Of a DNA stretch of 64,000 nt, positions 52,018 through 60,584 are shown piece by piece. The first letter of the stretch is position 1; each line of letters opens with the position of its first letter. The DNA comes from JAXMAF01 sp046350555 (lineage in GTDB: Bacteria > Planctomycetota > Phycisphaerae > Phycisphaerales > SM1A02). Location: the NCBI GenBank assembly GCA_046350555.1, contig JAXMAF010000019.1, positions 1 to 64,000 on the forward strand, read 5' to 3'. Position numbers and translations under genes: made by a program. The notes under the pieces were generated by a model. The model saw nothing but the letters and a program-made list of their open reading frames with translations. It did no database searches and was not told where the DNA came from.

Positions 52018-52647
52018 CTACCAGCGGGCGTCGTGCCGCAGGGCCTTCGCAAGCCGTTCGAGATAGTCGGCCGCGGGGATCTCGACCGTACCGAACTGTC
52101 GCATGTGGTCCGTCACGACCTGGGTGTCCAACAGGCTGAACCCACCTTCGCGAAGCCGCGCGACCAGGTGCGCCAGGCAGACCTTCGACGCGTCCGTGCC
52201 GCCAAGTTCCGGCCTCACGAACATCGACTCGCCGAAGAACGCGCCGCGCAGACGCACCCCGTAGAGGCCGCCGACGAGCCGCCCATCAAGCCACGCCTCG
52301 ACGCTGTGCACGTGCCCGCGCGCCGCGAGGTCGAGGTACGCGGCCATGAGCGCCTCGTTCATCCAGCTCGGGTTCCCGCGCCCACGATGTCCGGCGCACG
52401 CCGCCATGACTTCCCCGACGGCGCTGTCGATTCGGATCTCGAACCGCTGGCGGCGCAGCGACTTCGCGAGGTTGTGCGGAACATGGAACCGGTCCAGCGG
52501 CAACACACCGCGCGGCTCCGGGCAGTACCACTCGATGCGGTTTCGCCTCGTGTCGACCATTGGAAACACCCCGCGCGAGTACGCCTCGAGCAACAGAGCG
52601 CCATCAGGTCGCTGCGGATCGAATGATCGGGAATCGCTGGGAAACAT
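52018..52647 (-). CDS. aat: Leucyl/phenylalanyl-tRNA-protein transferase
   Basis: Adds Leu or Phe from charged tRNA to N-terminal Arg or Lys of proteins, making them substrates of ClpS/ClpAP. The 209-residue product has the L/F-transferase order: LLLEAYSRGVFPM, WYCPEPRGVLPLDRFHVP, MNEALMAAYLDLAARGHVHSVEAW, LVGGLYGVRLRGAFFGESMF and the late LLDTQVVTDHMRQFGT. Length is near the usual 210-235. The ATG at 52647 is used since the family begins there, although the frame is open further. Confidence 0.93.
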   Translation of the reverse strand: MFPSDSRSFDPQRPDGALLLEAYSRGVFPMVDTRRNRIEWYCPEPRGVLPLDRFHVPHNLAKSLRRQRFEIRIDSAVGEVMAACAGHRGRGNPSWMNEALMAAYLDLAARGHVHSVEAWLDGRLVGGLYGVRLRGAFFGESMFVRPELGGTDASKVCLAHLVARLREGGFSLLDTQVVTDHMRQFGTVEIPAADYLERLAKALRHDARW

Positions 52648-52798
52648 GGCTGATTCACGATCTCCCCGGCGGTGCGCGCGTCGGATCTCCCTCGAAGCGC
52701 GGAGCGCTGTGCACGGTCGACTTGCGTGCGCTTTTTCCATTTTTGCGGGATGGCGCGTGAGTGACGGTATGTTGTCGCGGTCCGAGGGATTCCTTTCC

Positions 52799-52803
52799 GG
52801 GAG
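52799..52803 (+). promoter_or_regulatory. Ribosome binding site GGGAG for the lamin-tail protein
   Basis: GGGAG lies 7 nt before ATG 52811 and favours that start over the internal Met at 52889. Confidence 0.5.
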
Positions 52804-52810
52804 AATAAGA

Positions 52811-54163
52811 ATGAACACGCGTTTGGTCCTCGTGGCCCAAGTGGCCATGGCTCCTGCGGTCCGTGCGACCGCGATCGACAACCTTCCGATGATCCGGTCC
52901 ATCAGCTTCTCGGCTGCGCTTCTCGTGGGTGGCGCCATCGCGCCCCTCGCAAGCCCCTGCGCCGCCGCCGGACGGATCGTCATCACCGAAGTCATGTACA
53001 ACCCCGCCTCCGACGAGGATCGCGGGCAGTCCGAGTGGGTCGAGATCGCCAACATCGGCGACGCGCCGGTCGTCCTCGCAAGCTGGCGGCTCGACGACGA
53101 GGACAAGCTGCCGATGGACGATTGGGGCTCGTTCAGTTGCACGCTGGCGCCTGGGGCCGTCGCCGTGCTCGTGAACGGCTCGTTTGTCGACGAGGCGCAG
53201 TTCCGCGCCGCATGGGATCCCGTCGAGGCCGCGGCCGCCGTCGGTTCGCCGAGCACTTCGTCAGGTACGCCGAGCGGTGCGAACCCGGCCTCGACGCCGG
53301 CCTCGACGCCGGCCCCGGCCCCGGTCCCGGCCCCCGGGCCGACCTATCTGGTCATCCCGGTGAAGTGGGGCGGAATCTCGAACTCGCCCGGCGACGGCAA
53401 CGAGGTGCTTCGACTGCTCGACGCCGACAACCATGCGATCTGCTCCGTCGCGCTGGGCAACGGTGGCTCGTGGCCCAAGCTCTCGCATGCCGGCGGCCCG
53501 AGCGTCTATCTCGCGAGCCCCCCGCCAGCGCCGGCCACGACCGCGGTCGGTGGTACTCCGCCCACGATCGAACTGAACGACGGCGCCGCGTGGAAGGCAT
53601 CGTCGATTGGCGATGCCGGCGCTCGCGAGTGTCGCCGGACGGCGATCTTCAATGGGCGCGACATCGCCTCGCCCGGTCGCCTTCCAGCAGCCCTGCTGCC
53701 CGCGACCACCGCCGTTGGCACGGCGGCGACGGGTGCAACCGCGGAAGCTCCCCGCCCGCCGAATCCGGCGCCGGGATCCAGCGCCGATCCGGCGGCGGGC
53801 AATGGGACTGGCTCCAAGCCCGGTTCAAGCCCCGGTTCCGGCTCCGCTTCCGGTTCCAGTTCCGGTTCCAGTCCCGGTTCGACCGCCAACGCGGGGTTCG
53901 CCGCTGAACCCGATTCAGCCGCGCTCCGGTCGTTCCCGCCTCTCGCGACGCGCCGTTCGCCGCGGACAATCGGCATGGTCGATGAGGTCGATGAATCGGG
54001 ATCAGCCGTGGTGCACGTGGCAGCGTGTCATACGGACTCCAGCAGACCTCCATGCGTTCGACCCCTTGCCCAGAGTGGGATTCCCGGGCGGGATTGGGCT
54101 GCATCGGACACAAGCGTCGACTGGGACTCGGATCACAGGGAGTCGCACGCGCCACGCACCTGA
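52811..54163 (+). CDS. Exported lamin-tail-domain protein with repeat-derived C-terminus
   Basis: A 450-residue product. The signal peptide lies within residues 1-53; the hydrophobic part is FSAALLVGGAIAPLAS. A lamin-tail domain (IVITEVMYNPASDEDRGQSEWVEIAN and VVLASWRLDDEDKLPMDDW) covers about residues 54-190, interrupted by a Pro/Ala-rich stretch (ASTPASTPAPAPVPAPGP). Then comes a Gly/Ser/Pro-rich low-complexity region. The last about 45 residues (HTDSSRPPCVRPLAQSG) are read from repeat A. Lamin-tail domains in planctomycetes are found on secreted or surface proteins and may bind membranes or DNA outside; the role is unknown. Confidence 0.72.
   Translation: MNTRLVLVAQVAMAPAVRATAIDNLPMIRSISFSAALLVGGAIAPLASPCAAAGRIVITEVMYNPASDEDRGQSEWVEIANIGDAPVVLASWRLDDEDKLPMDDWGSFSCTLAPGAVAVLVNGSFVDEAQFRAAWDPVEAAAAVGSPSTSSGTPSGANPASTPASTPAPAPVPAPGPTYLVIPVKWGGISNSPGDGNEVLRLLDADNHAICSVALGNGGSWPKLSHAGGPSVYLASPPPAPATTAVGGTPPTIELNDGAAWKASSIGDAGARECRRTAIFNGRDIASPGRLPAALLPATTAVGTAATGATAEAPRPPNPAPGSSADPAAGNGTGSKPGSSPGSGSASGSSSGSSPGSTANAGFAAEPDSAALRSFPPLATRRSPRTIGMVDEVDESGSAVVHVAACHTDSSRPPCVRPLAQSGIPGRDWAASDTSVDWDSDHRESHAPRT
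54032..54136 (+). repeat. Interspersed repeat family A, copy 8
   Basis: ACGGACTCCAGCAGACC, TCCATGCGTTCGACCCC, TTGCCCAGAGTGGGATTCCC, GGCGGGATTGGGCTGC and GACTGGGACTCGGATC. It is inside the 3' end of the lamin-tail gene in the same frame (SSRPPCVRPLA) as copy 4. Confidence 0.8.
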
Positions 54164-54230
54164 TCCAATGGCTCCTTCCTCTTGCGGGACGCGGCGGGTT
54201 TGACCCTTCCTCCGCGTCACCCTTCCACAG

Positions 54231-54264
54231 GCGGCGGCGCGGTTCTGACCGCGCCGCCGCTTTT
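54231..54264 (+). terminator. Intrinsic terminator behind the lamin-tail gene
   Basis: GCGGCGGCGCGGT pairs perfectly over 13 bp with ACCGCGCCGCCGC around TCTG, followed by TTTT. Confidence 0.75.
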
Positions 54265-54331
54265 CCGCCGAGGGAAGGGATGCATCCTCGCCGCCATCGA
54301 CAACTGTGCCATGCCGATTGCCACCGGCGCG

Positions 54332-54727
54332 TCAGCCCGTGGTCTCAGCCGCGGGCAGGTACGACGCCGCCACCGGAATCGCCCGGCGCCGCCGGACCGC
54401 CTTGGCGACGGCGTATCGCAGCGAGAGCCCACGCGACGCTCCACATGCGCCGTGATCGCGATCTCGCGTTCTCGCATCGTGGCGAGGACCAAGCGCCACG
54501 CTTGAATTCGAGGCAAGCGTGACGGAAGCGTCCGATGCCCAGCGCGTGATGGCCGATCTCGTGCAGGAAGACAGCGGAGCCATGCCGCCGCGCGGCTCCG
54601 GCGATTCGACCCAGCGGTGAGCGACCTGTCGGGGCCCGGGCCGAGCCAGCCATGCCGCTCATGTGCCGCCACCGATGCACGCGGACGCGATGTCGCGAGA
54701 GCATCTCCTCGACCAGCTCAACGGACA
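54332..54727 (-). pseudogene. Small HExxH metallopeptidase-like protein, frameshifted
   Basis: Unknown protein of about 130-140 residues. From ATG 54727: MSVELVEEMLSRHRVRVHRW, then AVFLHEIGHHALGIGRFRHACLEF, with the zinc-binding HEIGH. After about 54505 the frame shifts and reads WRLVLATMREREIAITAHVE, then SLRYAVAKAVRR and IPVAASYLPAAE in further frames, up to the stop at 54332. The segments fit a single small protein. The ATG overlaps the predicted end of fmt (TGA at 54718-54720). A HExxH motif alone does not prove peptidase activity. Confidence 0.5.
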
Positions 54728-56038
54728 TCGCGCTCGGCGATCCGGACTCCGCGACGACCATCGGCTCGATCGTCGCTCCGGGCGACAGCGCCGCCCGCGC
54801 GAACTCCTCGAAATCATGGCCCGACCGCCCGCCGGCTGCACCTCCAGGAGCGCAGGAGACCCTCGCCACAACGAACGATCCCGTCGCCGAGCAGCCGCCC
54901 GGCGCCTGCACCGCGGGCGGAGCACCTCGTGCGTCCTCCGCCGGCCACATCTCCGCCTTCGTCGACCGGCGACGCCGCGTCCGCCTTCGCTCGCCGCGCG
55001 CCATGCCCGCCTTCGCTCGCCGGAGCTGCCTTGCACCACCGAATCGGTCCGCGCGCCGCCCTCAGCCGACGCACTCCACACGCCCTCCTCGGCCGCCGGC
55101 TGGGCCGGCGTGGGCCGCGCCACGCCGATCGACGCGTCGTCCGCCCCGACCGCGCCGTCGACGACGATCTCCTCCACCCGAAGCAGGCGAACGGTCTCGC
55201 CACCAACACGCACGGTGCATCCCGGCCACGGCGACAATCCGTTCACCCGACAACGGATCTCGTGGGCGGAGCGCTGGAAGGACAGGACTGCGTCTGCACG
55301 AGAGAGCTTCGGCGCCCGCGTTGCCAGCGATTCGTCCTGCGTTCGAGGCGACAGCGCCGCTGGAGAAGCCCGCGGTCTCGAGCACGGCCGACGGGCCGAG
55401 CCGCCGCAAGGCGGTCGTGCAGTTCTCCGCCGTCCGCGCGGACCGATCGGCGTCGTCCGCACGGCGAGGATCTCCCCCGCGTCCATCCGCTCGGCGAGCG
55501 TGATGACGGTCACCCCGGTCGTCGAGTCGCCCGACAGGATCGCCCAGTTCACCGGCGCTGCGCCGCGGTGGCGGGGCAGGATCGACGCGTGCAGGTTGAT
55601 GGCGAAGGTCGACCCGAGCAAGGCCGGCCGCAACTTCTGGCCAAACGCAATGACAACGAACGCGTTCCGACGATCCGGTCCCTGTGTCGCGCTGAAACGT
55701 GTCGCGTCGGAACGCGTCGCGCCGGAACGCGTCGCGCCGGAGCTGGCCGCGCCCGACGATCGGCCGGCGTCGCTTGCATCGGAACTGGTCGGCGGCGGGC
55801 CCGCATCGACTCGCCGACGAACCTCGACGACGACCGCGGGATCGTTGACGTCCTGCGGCTTGATCACGGCCATCCCCAGGGCGGCGGCCCGCTCGCCGAT
55901 CGGAGTCGGCTTCATCGCCCGCCCACGTCCCGCCGGTCGATCGGGCTGCGTGACCACCAGGACGACCTCGTGTTCGGCGCGCAGCGCCTCGAACGTTGGA
56001 AGACCGAAGGCGCCGGAACCGAAGTAGACGACTCGCAT
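54718..56038 (-). CDS. fmt: Methionyl-tRNA formyltransferase, C-terminal half frameshifted
   Basis: Formylates Met-tRNAi for translation initiation; its product formyl group is later removed by Def, coded just upstream. The intact first about 200 residues show MRVVYFGSGAFGLPTFEAL, TQPDRPAGRGRAMKPTPIGE, then INLHASILPRHRGAAPVNWAILSGD with the catalytic Asn-His-Asp group, and GVTVITLAERMDAGEIL. After about 55440 the frame shifts; SFQRSAHEIRCRVNGLSPWPGC and VRLLRVEE are readable, then more shifts up to an end near 54718. Residues 82-120 are an unusual Ser/Ala/Thr/Gly insert coded by 15-bp repeats. Confidence 0.82.
55684..55743 (-). repeat. Four 15-bp tandem units inside fmt
   Basis: Units GTGTCGCGCTGAAAC, GTGTCGCGTCGGAAC, GCGTCGCGCCGGAAC and GCGTCGCGCCGGAGC (given on the + strand). 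In the gene they code repeated S-G-A-T-R-like pentapeptides. 15 bp keeps the frame. Confidence 0.8.
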
Positions 56039-56096
56039 CGACGCATCCTTGCGATCGGAGAGCAGACCGATGCTCGCCGGAGCGGGAACTCCCAAC

Positions 56097-56615
56097 CTAC
56101 TCCTTCGCCGCCAGGAGCTCCTTCACCGCCTTGCGCGTCGCGATCCGATCGATCGGTGTCATTCGATCGAGGATCAGGACGCCGTCGAGGTGGTCGAACT
56201 CGTGCTGCCAGACGCGGGCCACGAGACCCTCGGCGGTGTCGGTGAACTCCCGCCCGTCCAGGTCGAGCGCCGTGATGGTGACCTTGGGTGGGCGCCGGAT
56301 CTCGGCGCGGATGCCGGGAAGGCTCAGGCAGCCCTCCTCGCGCGCCACGAGATCGCCCTCGAATCCCGAGAGCCGCGGATTGATGTACACCGCATGCTCC
56401 GTCTCGGCGAGGTCGATGTCGACCACGAACATCCGCAGCGAAACGCCGACCTGCGGCGCCGCCAGCCCGATCCCCGCCTCCTCGCGCATGATCTCGCGCA
56501 TCCGGCTGGCGATGCCGCGCACGGACTCGTCGATCCGCTGGATGGGGCTGGCCCTCCGGCGCAGCACCTCGCTCGGGAAGTGCGCAAGGCGCAACTGCGA
56601 TGGATCGACCGTCAT
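56097..56615 (-). CDS. def: Peptide deformylase
   Basis: Metallo-hydrolase that takes the formyl group off new proteins. The 172-residue product has the three hallmark motifs: GIGLAAPQVG (residues 48-57), EEGCLSLPG with the metal-binding Cys, and QHEFDHLDG with the two His and catalytic Glu. Length is normal. fmt starts 58 bp downstream on the same strand, the common def-fmt pairing. A TAGCAT hexamer ends 6 nt before the ATG at 56615. The gene is divergent from the TPR gene. Confidence 0.95.
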   Translation of the reverse strand: MTVDPSQLRLAHFPSEVLRRRASPIQRIDESVRGIASRMREIMREEAGIGLAAPQVGVSLRMFVVDIDLAETEHAVYINPRLSGFEGDLVAREEGCLSLPGIRAEIRRPPKVTITALDLDGREFTDTAEGLVARVWQHEFDHLDGVLILDRMTPIDRIATRKAVKELLAAKE

Positions 56616-56621
56616 CCGTGT

Positions 56622-56627
56622 ATGCTA
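56622..56627 (-). promoter_or_regulatory. -10-like TAGCAT before def
   Basis: TAGCAT on the minus strand ends 6 nt before the def ATG. Confidence 0.4.
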
Positions 56628-56765
56628 CGTTCCGGTTCCGCAACCCATCCACCGCGCCGCGTCGAGTTCGCGCCCGCGGCCGGAGGGAGGCACGCACGCT
56701 CGTTTCGCCACACGACACCGCCCCGCGCACGCTCGCGTCCGCTCGCCGCCACACACGCATCCGAC

Positions 56766-58367
56766 ATGCCGGTAGCGGTTTCCCTTCAAGAAGCAGACCG
56801 ACCACTCCTCCCGCCGCCGGAGCGCCGCGGCGGGCAAGGGCGTCGCCGCGCTCCATCCCTGTCGGGCCCCGCGGGCGGTGCGCCTGGAGCAACCACCGCG
56901 ACACCGCGCGCGCCCGGCGCCTCGACCGGCGATGGCTTTCAATCGCAGCCGGACAAGGCCAAGAAGTGGTTCGATCATGGCCGCACGATGACGCTCTCGC
57001 AGAACTACGAGTATGCGTTGACTTGCTATGCGAGCGGCATCAAGCTCGATCCGGGAAACATGGATGCCCACCGCGCCATGTGGGAGGCCGCGGTGCAGTA
57101 CTTCAGCGCCGGCGGGAAGCCGGCGACGGGGAAGGAGATCAAGGCGATCGACGGGCCCGGTCCCGTCGACCGCTTCGCCGCGGCCGAATTCGCCTGGATG
57201 AAGGATCTCAACAACGTCTCGCTGGCGATCAAGGCGCTCGAGGCCGCGGCCAAGGCGCAGCAGATCGAGCTGGGACGCTGGATCGCGCCGCGCATCAAGA
57301 ACATCGTCTTCAAGCAGCTTCAGCAGAAGCGATCGTCGAAGTCGGTGCTGCTCCAGGCCAAGGAGGCGTTCAGCGAGGTCGGCGCGTGGGACGAGGCCTT
57401 CCAGTGCGGCGAGCAGGCGGTCAAGCTCGATCCCAACGACAACGCGCTGCTTGCGGAGCTCAAGGAGCTCACCGCCCAGCGTGCCATCCACCAGGGCGGC
57501 TACGCGCAGAATGCCGGCACCGAGGGTGGCTTCCGCGGCTTCGTCAAGGATGCCGACAAGCAGCGCGCCCTCGAGGAGCAGGACGCCCTTGGCGGCGGCG
57601 CCGACACCGACGCCCGCAACCTGGAACGAGCCAGGCGCGAGTACGAGGCCAACCCGCTCTCGCCCGAGGCGGTGAACAAGTACGCCCAGCTCCTGAAGCG
57701 CTCCGAGGAAGGCGAGGAGACCGCGCACGCGGTCTACATGAAGGCGTTCAAGGAGCTCAACGAGTATCGCTTCCGCATGGGCGCCGGCGACATCCGCATC
57801 GCCCAGGCCCGCCGCGCCCTGAAGGCGCTTCGCGAGGCGATGCAGGCGGCGCCCGAGGAGGCCGAGGCCAAGACGGCCTTCGAGGCCCAGCGCGAGAAGT
57901 TGCTCGCCCTCGAGGCCGACGAATACCGCCAGCGCGCAGAGCGCTACCCGACCGACAAGTCGATCCGCTTCGAGCTGGGCCGTCTCGAGTTCGAGCGCGG
58001 CAACTACGAAGGCGCGATGGCGAACTTCCAGACGGCGAAGGAGGAGGCCCGCTTCCGCGTCTCCGCCGCGTGGATGCTCGGCAGGTGCTTCGCCGCGGAG
58101 AGCTGGCATCAGGAGGCGATCGGCGAGTTCCGCGAGGCGCTCAAGGTGCTCGACGCCTCCGACAAGGAGCGCGAGCTCGAGATCAAGTACGACCTGATGG
58201 CCTCGATGCTCTCGGTCGCGCGCGAGGAGCAGTCCCTGGCGATGGCCAAGGAGGCCGCCGACATCTGCTCGACGATCCTGCGGCGCAACATCTCGTTCCG
58301 CGACATCCGCAACAAGCGCAAGGAGCTGGACCAGCTCATCCGCGATCTGGGTGGAACGGCGGCATAG
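56766..58367 (+). CDS. Large tetratricopeptide-like helical-repeat protein
   Basis: A 533-residue product without a signal peptide. The first 65 residues are Pro/Gly/Ala-rich and disordered. From residue 66 it is helical, with TPR-like pairs such as AKKWFDHGRTMTLSQNYEYALTCYASGIKLDPGNMDA, then AWDEAFQCGEQAVKLDPNDNALL, and late RFELGRLEFERGNYEGAMANFQTA and SWHQEAIGEFREALKVLDA. Long charged helices lie between them. The role is likely a cytoplasmic scaffold. The start at 56766 is chosen by composition and is uncertain; earlier Met codons exist. The acetyltransferase gene begins 24 bp after the stop. Confidence 0.8.
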   Translation: MPVAVSLQEADRPLLPPPERRGGQGRRRAPSLSGPAGGAPGATTATPRAPGASTGDGFQSQPDKAKKWFDHGRTMTLSQNYEYALTCYASGIKLDPGNMDAHRAMWEAAVQYFSAGGKPATGKEIKAIDGPGPVDRFAAAEFAWMKDLNNVSLAIKALEAAAKAQQIELGRWIAPRIKNIVFKQLQQKRSSKSVLLQAKEAFSEVGAWDEAFQCGEQAVKLDPNDNALLAELKELTAQRAIHQGGYAQNAGTEGGFRGFVKDADKQRALEEQDALGGGADTDARNLERARREYEANPLSPEAVNKYAQLLKRSEEGEETAHAVYMKAFKELNEYRFRMGAGDIRIAQARRALKALREAMQAAPEEAEAKTAFEAQREKLLALEADEYRQRAERYPTDKSIRFELGRLEFERGNYEGAMANFQTAKEEARFRVSAAWMLGRCFAAESWHQEAIGEFREALKVLDASDKERELEIKYDLMASMLSVAREEQSLAMAKEAADICSTILRRNISFRDIRNKRKELDQLIRDLGGTAA

Positions 58368-58391
58368 AGCACGCTCCGCTCGCATGCCGCG

Positions 58392-59624
58392 ATGACCCGC
58401 CTCCGACCATCCATCGCCGCCGATCTCGGCTCCCTCGCGACGCTGATGTCCCACGCGTTCGGTGGCTCGCGCGAGGAGACGGCGGGATTCCTCGGGCGCG
58501 TCGATCCGACCTGGATCCAGGTGCTTGGCGAACCGCCCGAGGGTTGCGCGGTGCTCATTCCGATGTCGCAATGGTTCGGCGGCCGGCGCGTCTCGATGAT
58601 CGGCGTGCAGGCCGTGGCGGTCGCGCCGCACCGGCGCGGCAGCGGCGTCGCCCTCGACCTCATGCGTCAATCGCTGCAAGGGATCGCCTCCCGAGGCACC
58701 GCCCTGTCATGCCTCTTCGCGTCGGTACAGTCGCTCTACCGGAAGGTTGGCTTCGAACACGCCGGCGTCGGCGCGGAATGTCGCCTGTCGCTCCGCACGC
58801 TTCCCAGGCGAGGCATCGACCGCGACGGGACGCACGACGATGGCCAGATCGTCCCCATCGAGACGGTCCCGGCCGGCGACATGTCCCACGAACGGATCCC
58901 GTCGCCTGCGGTCCGCGCCTGCCATGCCAGCTTCGCGTCGCGCTTCGACGGCAACGTCGACCGCTGCGAGTACTCGTGGCGGCGCGTCTGCCGCAACCGT
59001 GGCGTCGACTTCGACTGTTATGGTCTTCCGAGCCGCGACGGCGCCGGCATCGACGGCTACGTCTTCCTCGCCGCCCGCCGCAACGAGTCGTTCACCGAGT
59101 GGAACCTCCAGATCTCGGATCTGGCGTTCGCCGACGCCGACGCCGGACGGGCCCTCCTGCGCTTCATCGCCGGCTATGCACCGACCATGCGGACGGCGAC
59201 GTTCGCCGCCGCGCCGGCCCATCCGCTGCTCGTGCTCCTCGCCCAACAGTGGTACGAGCTGACGTGGCGCGACACCTGGATGCTGCGCATCACCGACCTG
59301 CCCGCTGCGATCGGCCAGCGCGGCTACGCGCGCGGCGTCGACGCCGCATTCACGCTGCGCTTCGACGACGAGCTCCTTCCTGCACATGCCGGCGACTGGA
59401 TCATCGAGGTCTCCGGGGGCGAGGGTCGAGCGCGCCGTCCCACGCGTCTCGAGGACGCCCCGCTCCTCCGCAGCGGTCCGCGCGGACTCGCCGCGATCTT
59501 CAGCGGCCACCTGTCGCCACGGCAGGCGACGCTGGTTGGCCTGCTCGACGGCGACGAGTCGGCGCTCGATGCCGCGACCGCGATCTTCGCCGGGCCGGCG
59601 CCTTGGATGGCGGATCGGTTTTAG
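58392..59624 (+). CDS. Eis-like GNAT N-acetyltransferase
   Basis: Acetyl-CoA-dependent transferase with the Eis layout of two GNAT folds plus an SCP2-like end, 410 residues. Residues 1-150 hold the active GNAT domain with the CoA loop VQAVAVAPHRRGSGVALDLMRQSL, then ALSCLFASVQSLYRKVGFEHAG, which carries the Tyr-x-x-x-GFE part typical of Eis. The middle has YSWRRVCRNRG and SDLAFADADAGRALLRFIAGY. The end GLAAIFSGHLSPRQATLVGLL matches the SCP2-like terminus. The substrate is unknown (aminoglycosides and lysines are used by known Eis proteins). A family B repeat starts at the stop codon. Confidence 0.85.
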   Translation: MTRLRPSIAADLGSLATLMSHAFGGSREETAGFLGRVDPTWIQVLGEPPEGCAVLIPMSQWFGGRRVSMIGVQAVAVAPHRRGSGVALDLMRQSLQGIASRGTALSCLFASVQSLYRKVGFEHAGVGAECRLSLRTLPRRGIDRDGTHDDGQIVPIETVPAGDMSHERIPSPAVRACHASFASRFDGNVDRCEYSWRRVCRNRGVDFDCYGLPSRDGAGIDGYVFLAARRNESFTEWNLQISDLAFADADAGRALLRFIAGYAPTMRTATFAAAPAHPLLVLLAQQWYELTWRDTWMLRITDLPAAIGQRGYARGVDAAFTLRFDDELLPAHAGDWIIEVSGGEGRARRPTRLEDAPLLRSGPRGLAAIFSGHLSPRQATLVGLLDGDESALDAATAIFAGPAPWMADRF

Positions 59625-59625
59625 T

Positions 59626-59675
59626 TTGAGCGCTCCGTTGCGGCCTTCGGCCGCACACTCGCTTTCGCGATGCGG
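59626..59675 (+). repeat. Interspersed repeat family B, copy 5 (short variant)
   Basis: TTGAGCGCTCCGTTGCGGCC, TTCGGCCGCACACTCGCTTTC. The inner hairpin is GCGGCC-TTC-GGCCGC and the outer pairing GAGCG/CGCTT is weaker. It directly follows the TAG of the acetyltransferase; the second hairpin is missing. Confidence 0.75.
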
Positions 59676-59722
59676 GTGCCAGCGGCCGCACACTTGCCGC
59701 AACCACGCCAACGACCCTCCAC

Positions 59723-60505
59723 ATGCATGCCGTCGCCATCATCCCCGCCCGCTTCGCCTCGTCGCGCTTCCCCGGGAAGATGCTTGCCGATCGCACTGGC
59801 AAGCCGTTGGTGCAGCATGTCTGGGAGCGCGTGCGGCTCGCCCGCCGCGTCGATCGCGTGATCGTGGCGACCGACGACGCGCGCATTGCCGACGCGGTGC
59901 GCACGTTCGGTGGCGAGGCGACCATGACCCGCGCCGACCATCCCAACGGAACCACGCGGATCGCCGAGGTCGCCGCATCGCTCGATTCGGAACTCGTGGT
60001 CAACGTGCAAGGCGACGAGCCGGAGATCGACCCTGCGCTCATCGATCGTGTCGTGGAGCTGCTGGACGATCGCCCCGACTGCCCGATGGCGACGCTGGCC
60101 GCGCCGTGCATGGACGCCACCGACTTCGCCAACCCCAACATCGTCAAGGTGGTCCTGCGGCGCGACGGCACCGCGCTCTGCTTCTCGCGCGCGCCGATCC
60201 CGTTCGACCGAGACCGCGCCGGCGAGGTTGCGCCGCTCCGCCACATCGGGATCTACGGCTATCGACGGGACTTCCTGCCTCGATACGTCGCCATGCCCGA
60301 AACGCCGCTCGAACGATGCGAGCGACTCGAGCAGCTTCGCGCCCTTGAGCACGGCGTCCCGATCGCGGTGGCCATCGTCGACGCGACCGTGCACGGCATC
60401 GACACGCCAGAGCAGTACGATCGTTTCGTCGACCGCTGCGCCGCGGCGGCGGCGGCCGCGGCGCCGGGAAAGGACCTCGGTTCCGGTTCCGGGCAGCCTC
60501 GCTAG
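59723..60505 (+). CDS. kdsB: 3-deoxy-manno-octulosonate cytidylyltransferase (CMP-Kdo synthetase)
   Basis: Activates Kdo with CTP before transfer to lipid A. The 260-residue product has AIIPARFASSRFPGKMLADRTGKPLVQHV at the start, VIVATDDARIADAV, the VVNVQGDEPEIDP metal/CTP-binding motif, and HIGIYGYRRDFL. All match KdsB, with normal length. The tail after residue 240 is Ala/Gly-rich. It is the second Kdo gene of the window besides kdsD. It lies behind a family B repeat, with no clear promoter. Confidence 0.95.
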   Translation: MHAVAIIPARFASSRFPGKMLADRTGKPLVQHVWERVRLARRVDRVIVATDDARIADAVRTFGGEATMTRADHPNGTTRIAEVAASLDSELVVNVQGDEPEIDPALIDRVVELLDDRPDCPMATLAAPCMDATDFANPNIVKVVLRRDGTALCFSRAPIPFDRDRAGEVAPLRHIGIYGYRRDFLPRYVAMPETPLERCERLEQLRALEHGVPIAVAIVDATVHGIDTPEQYDRFVDRCAAAAAAAAPGKDLGSGSGQPR

Positions 60506-60584
60506 CACGACAGCGCCCCGATCCCCGACCCGCGATCGCTGATTCGTGTCTGCGCTCCTCCGCCGGCCGCGTTGGTCGCGCGGC

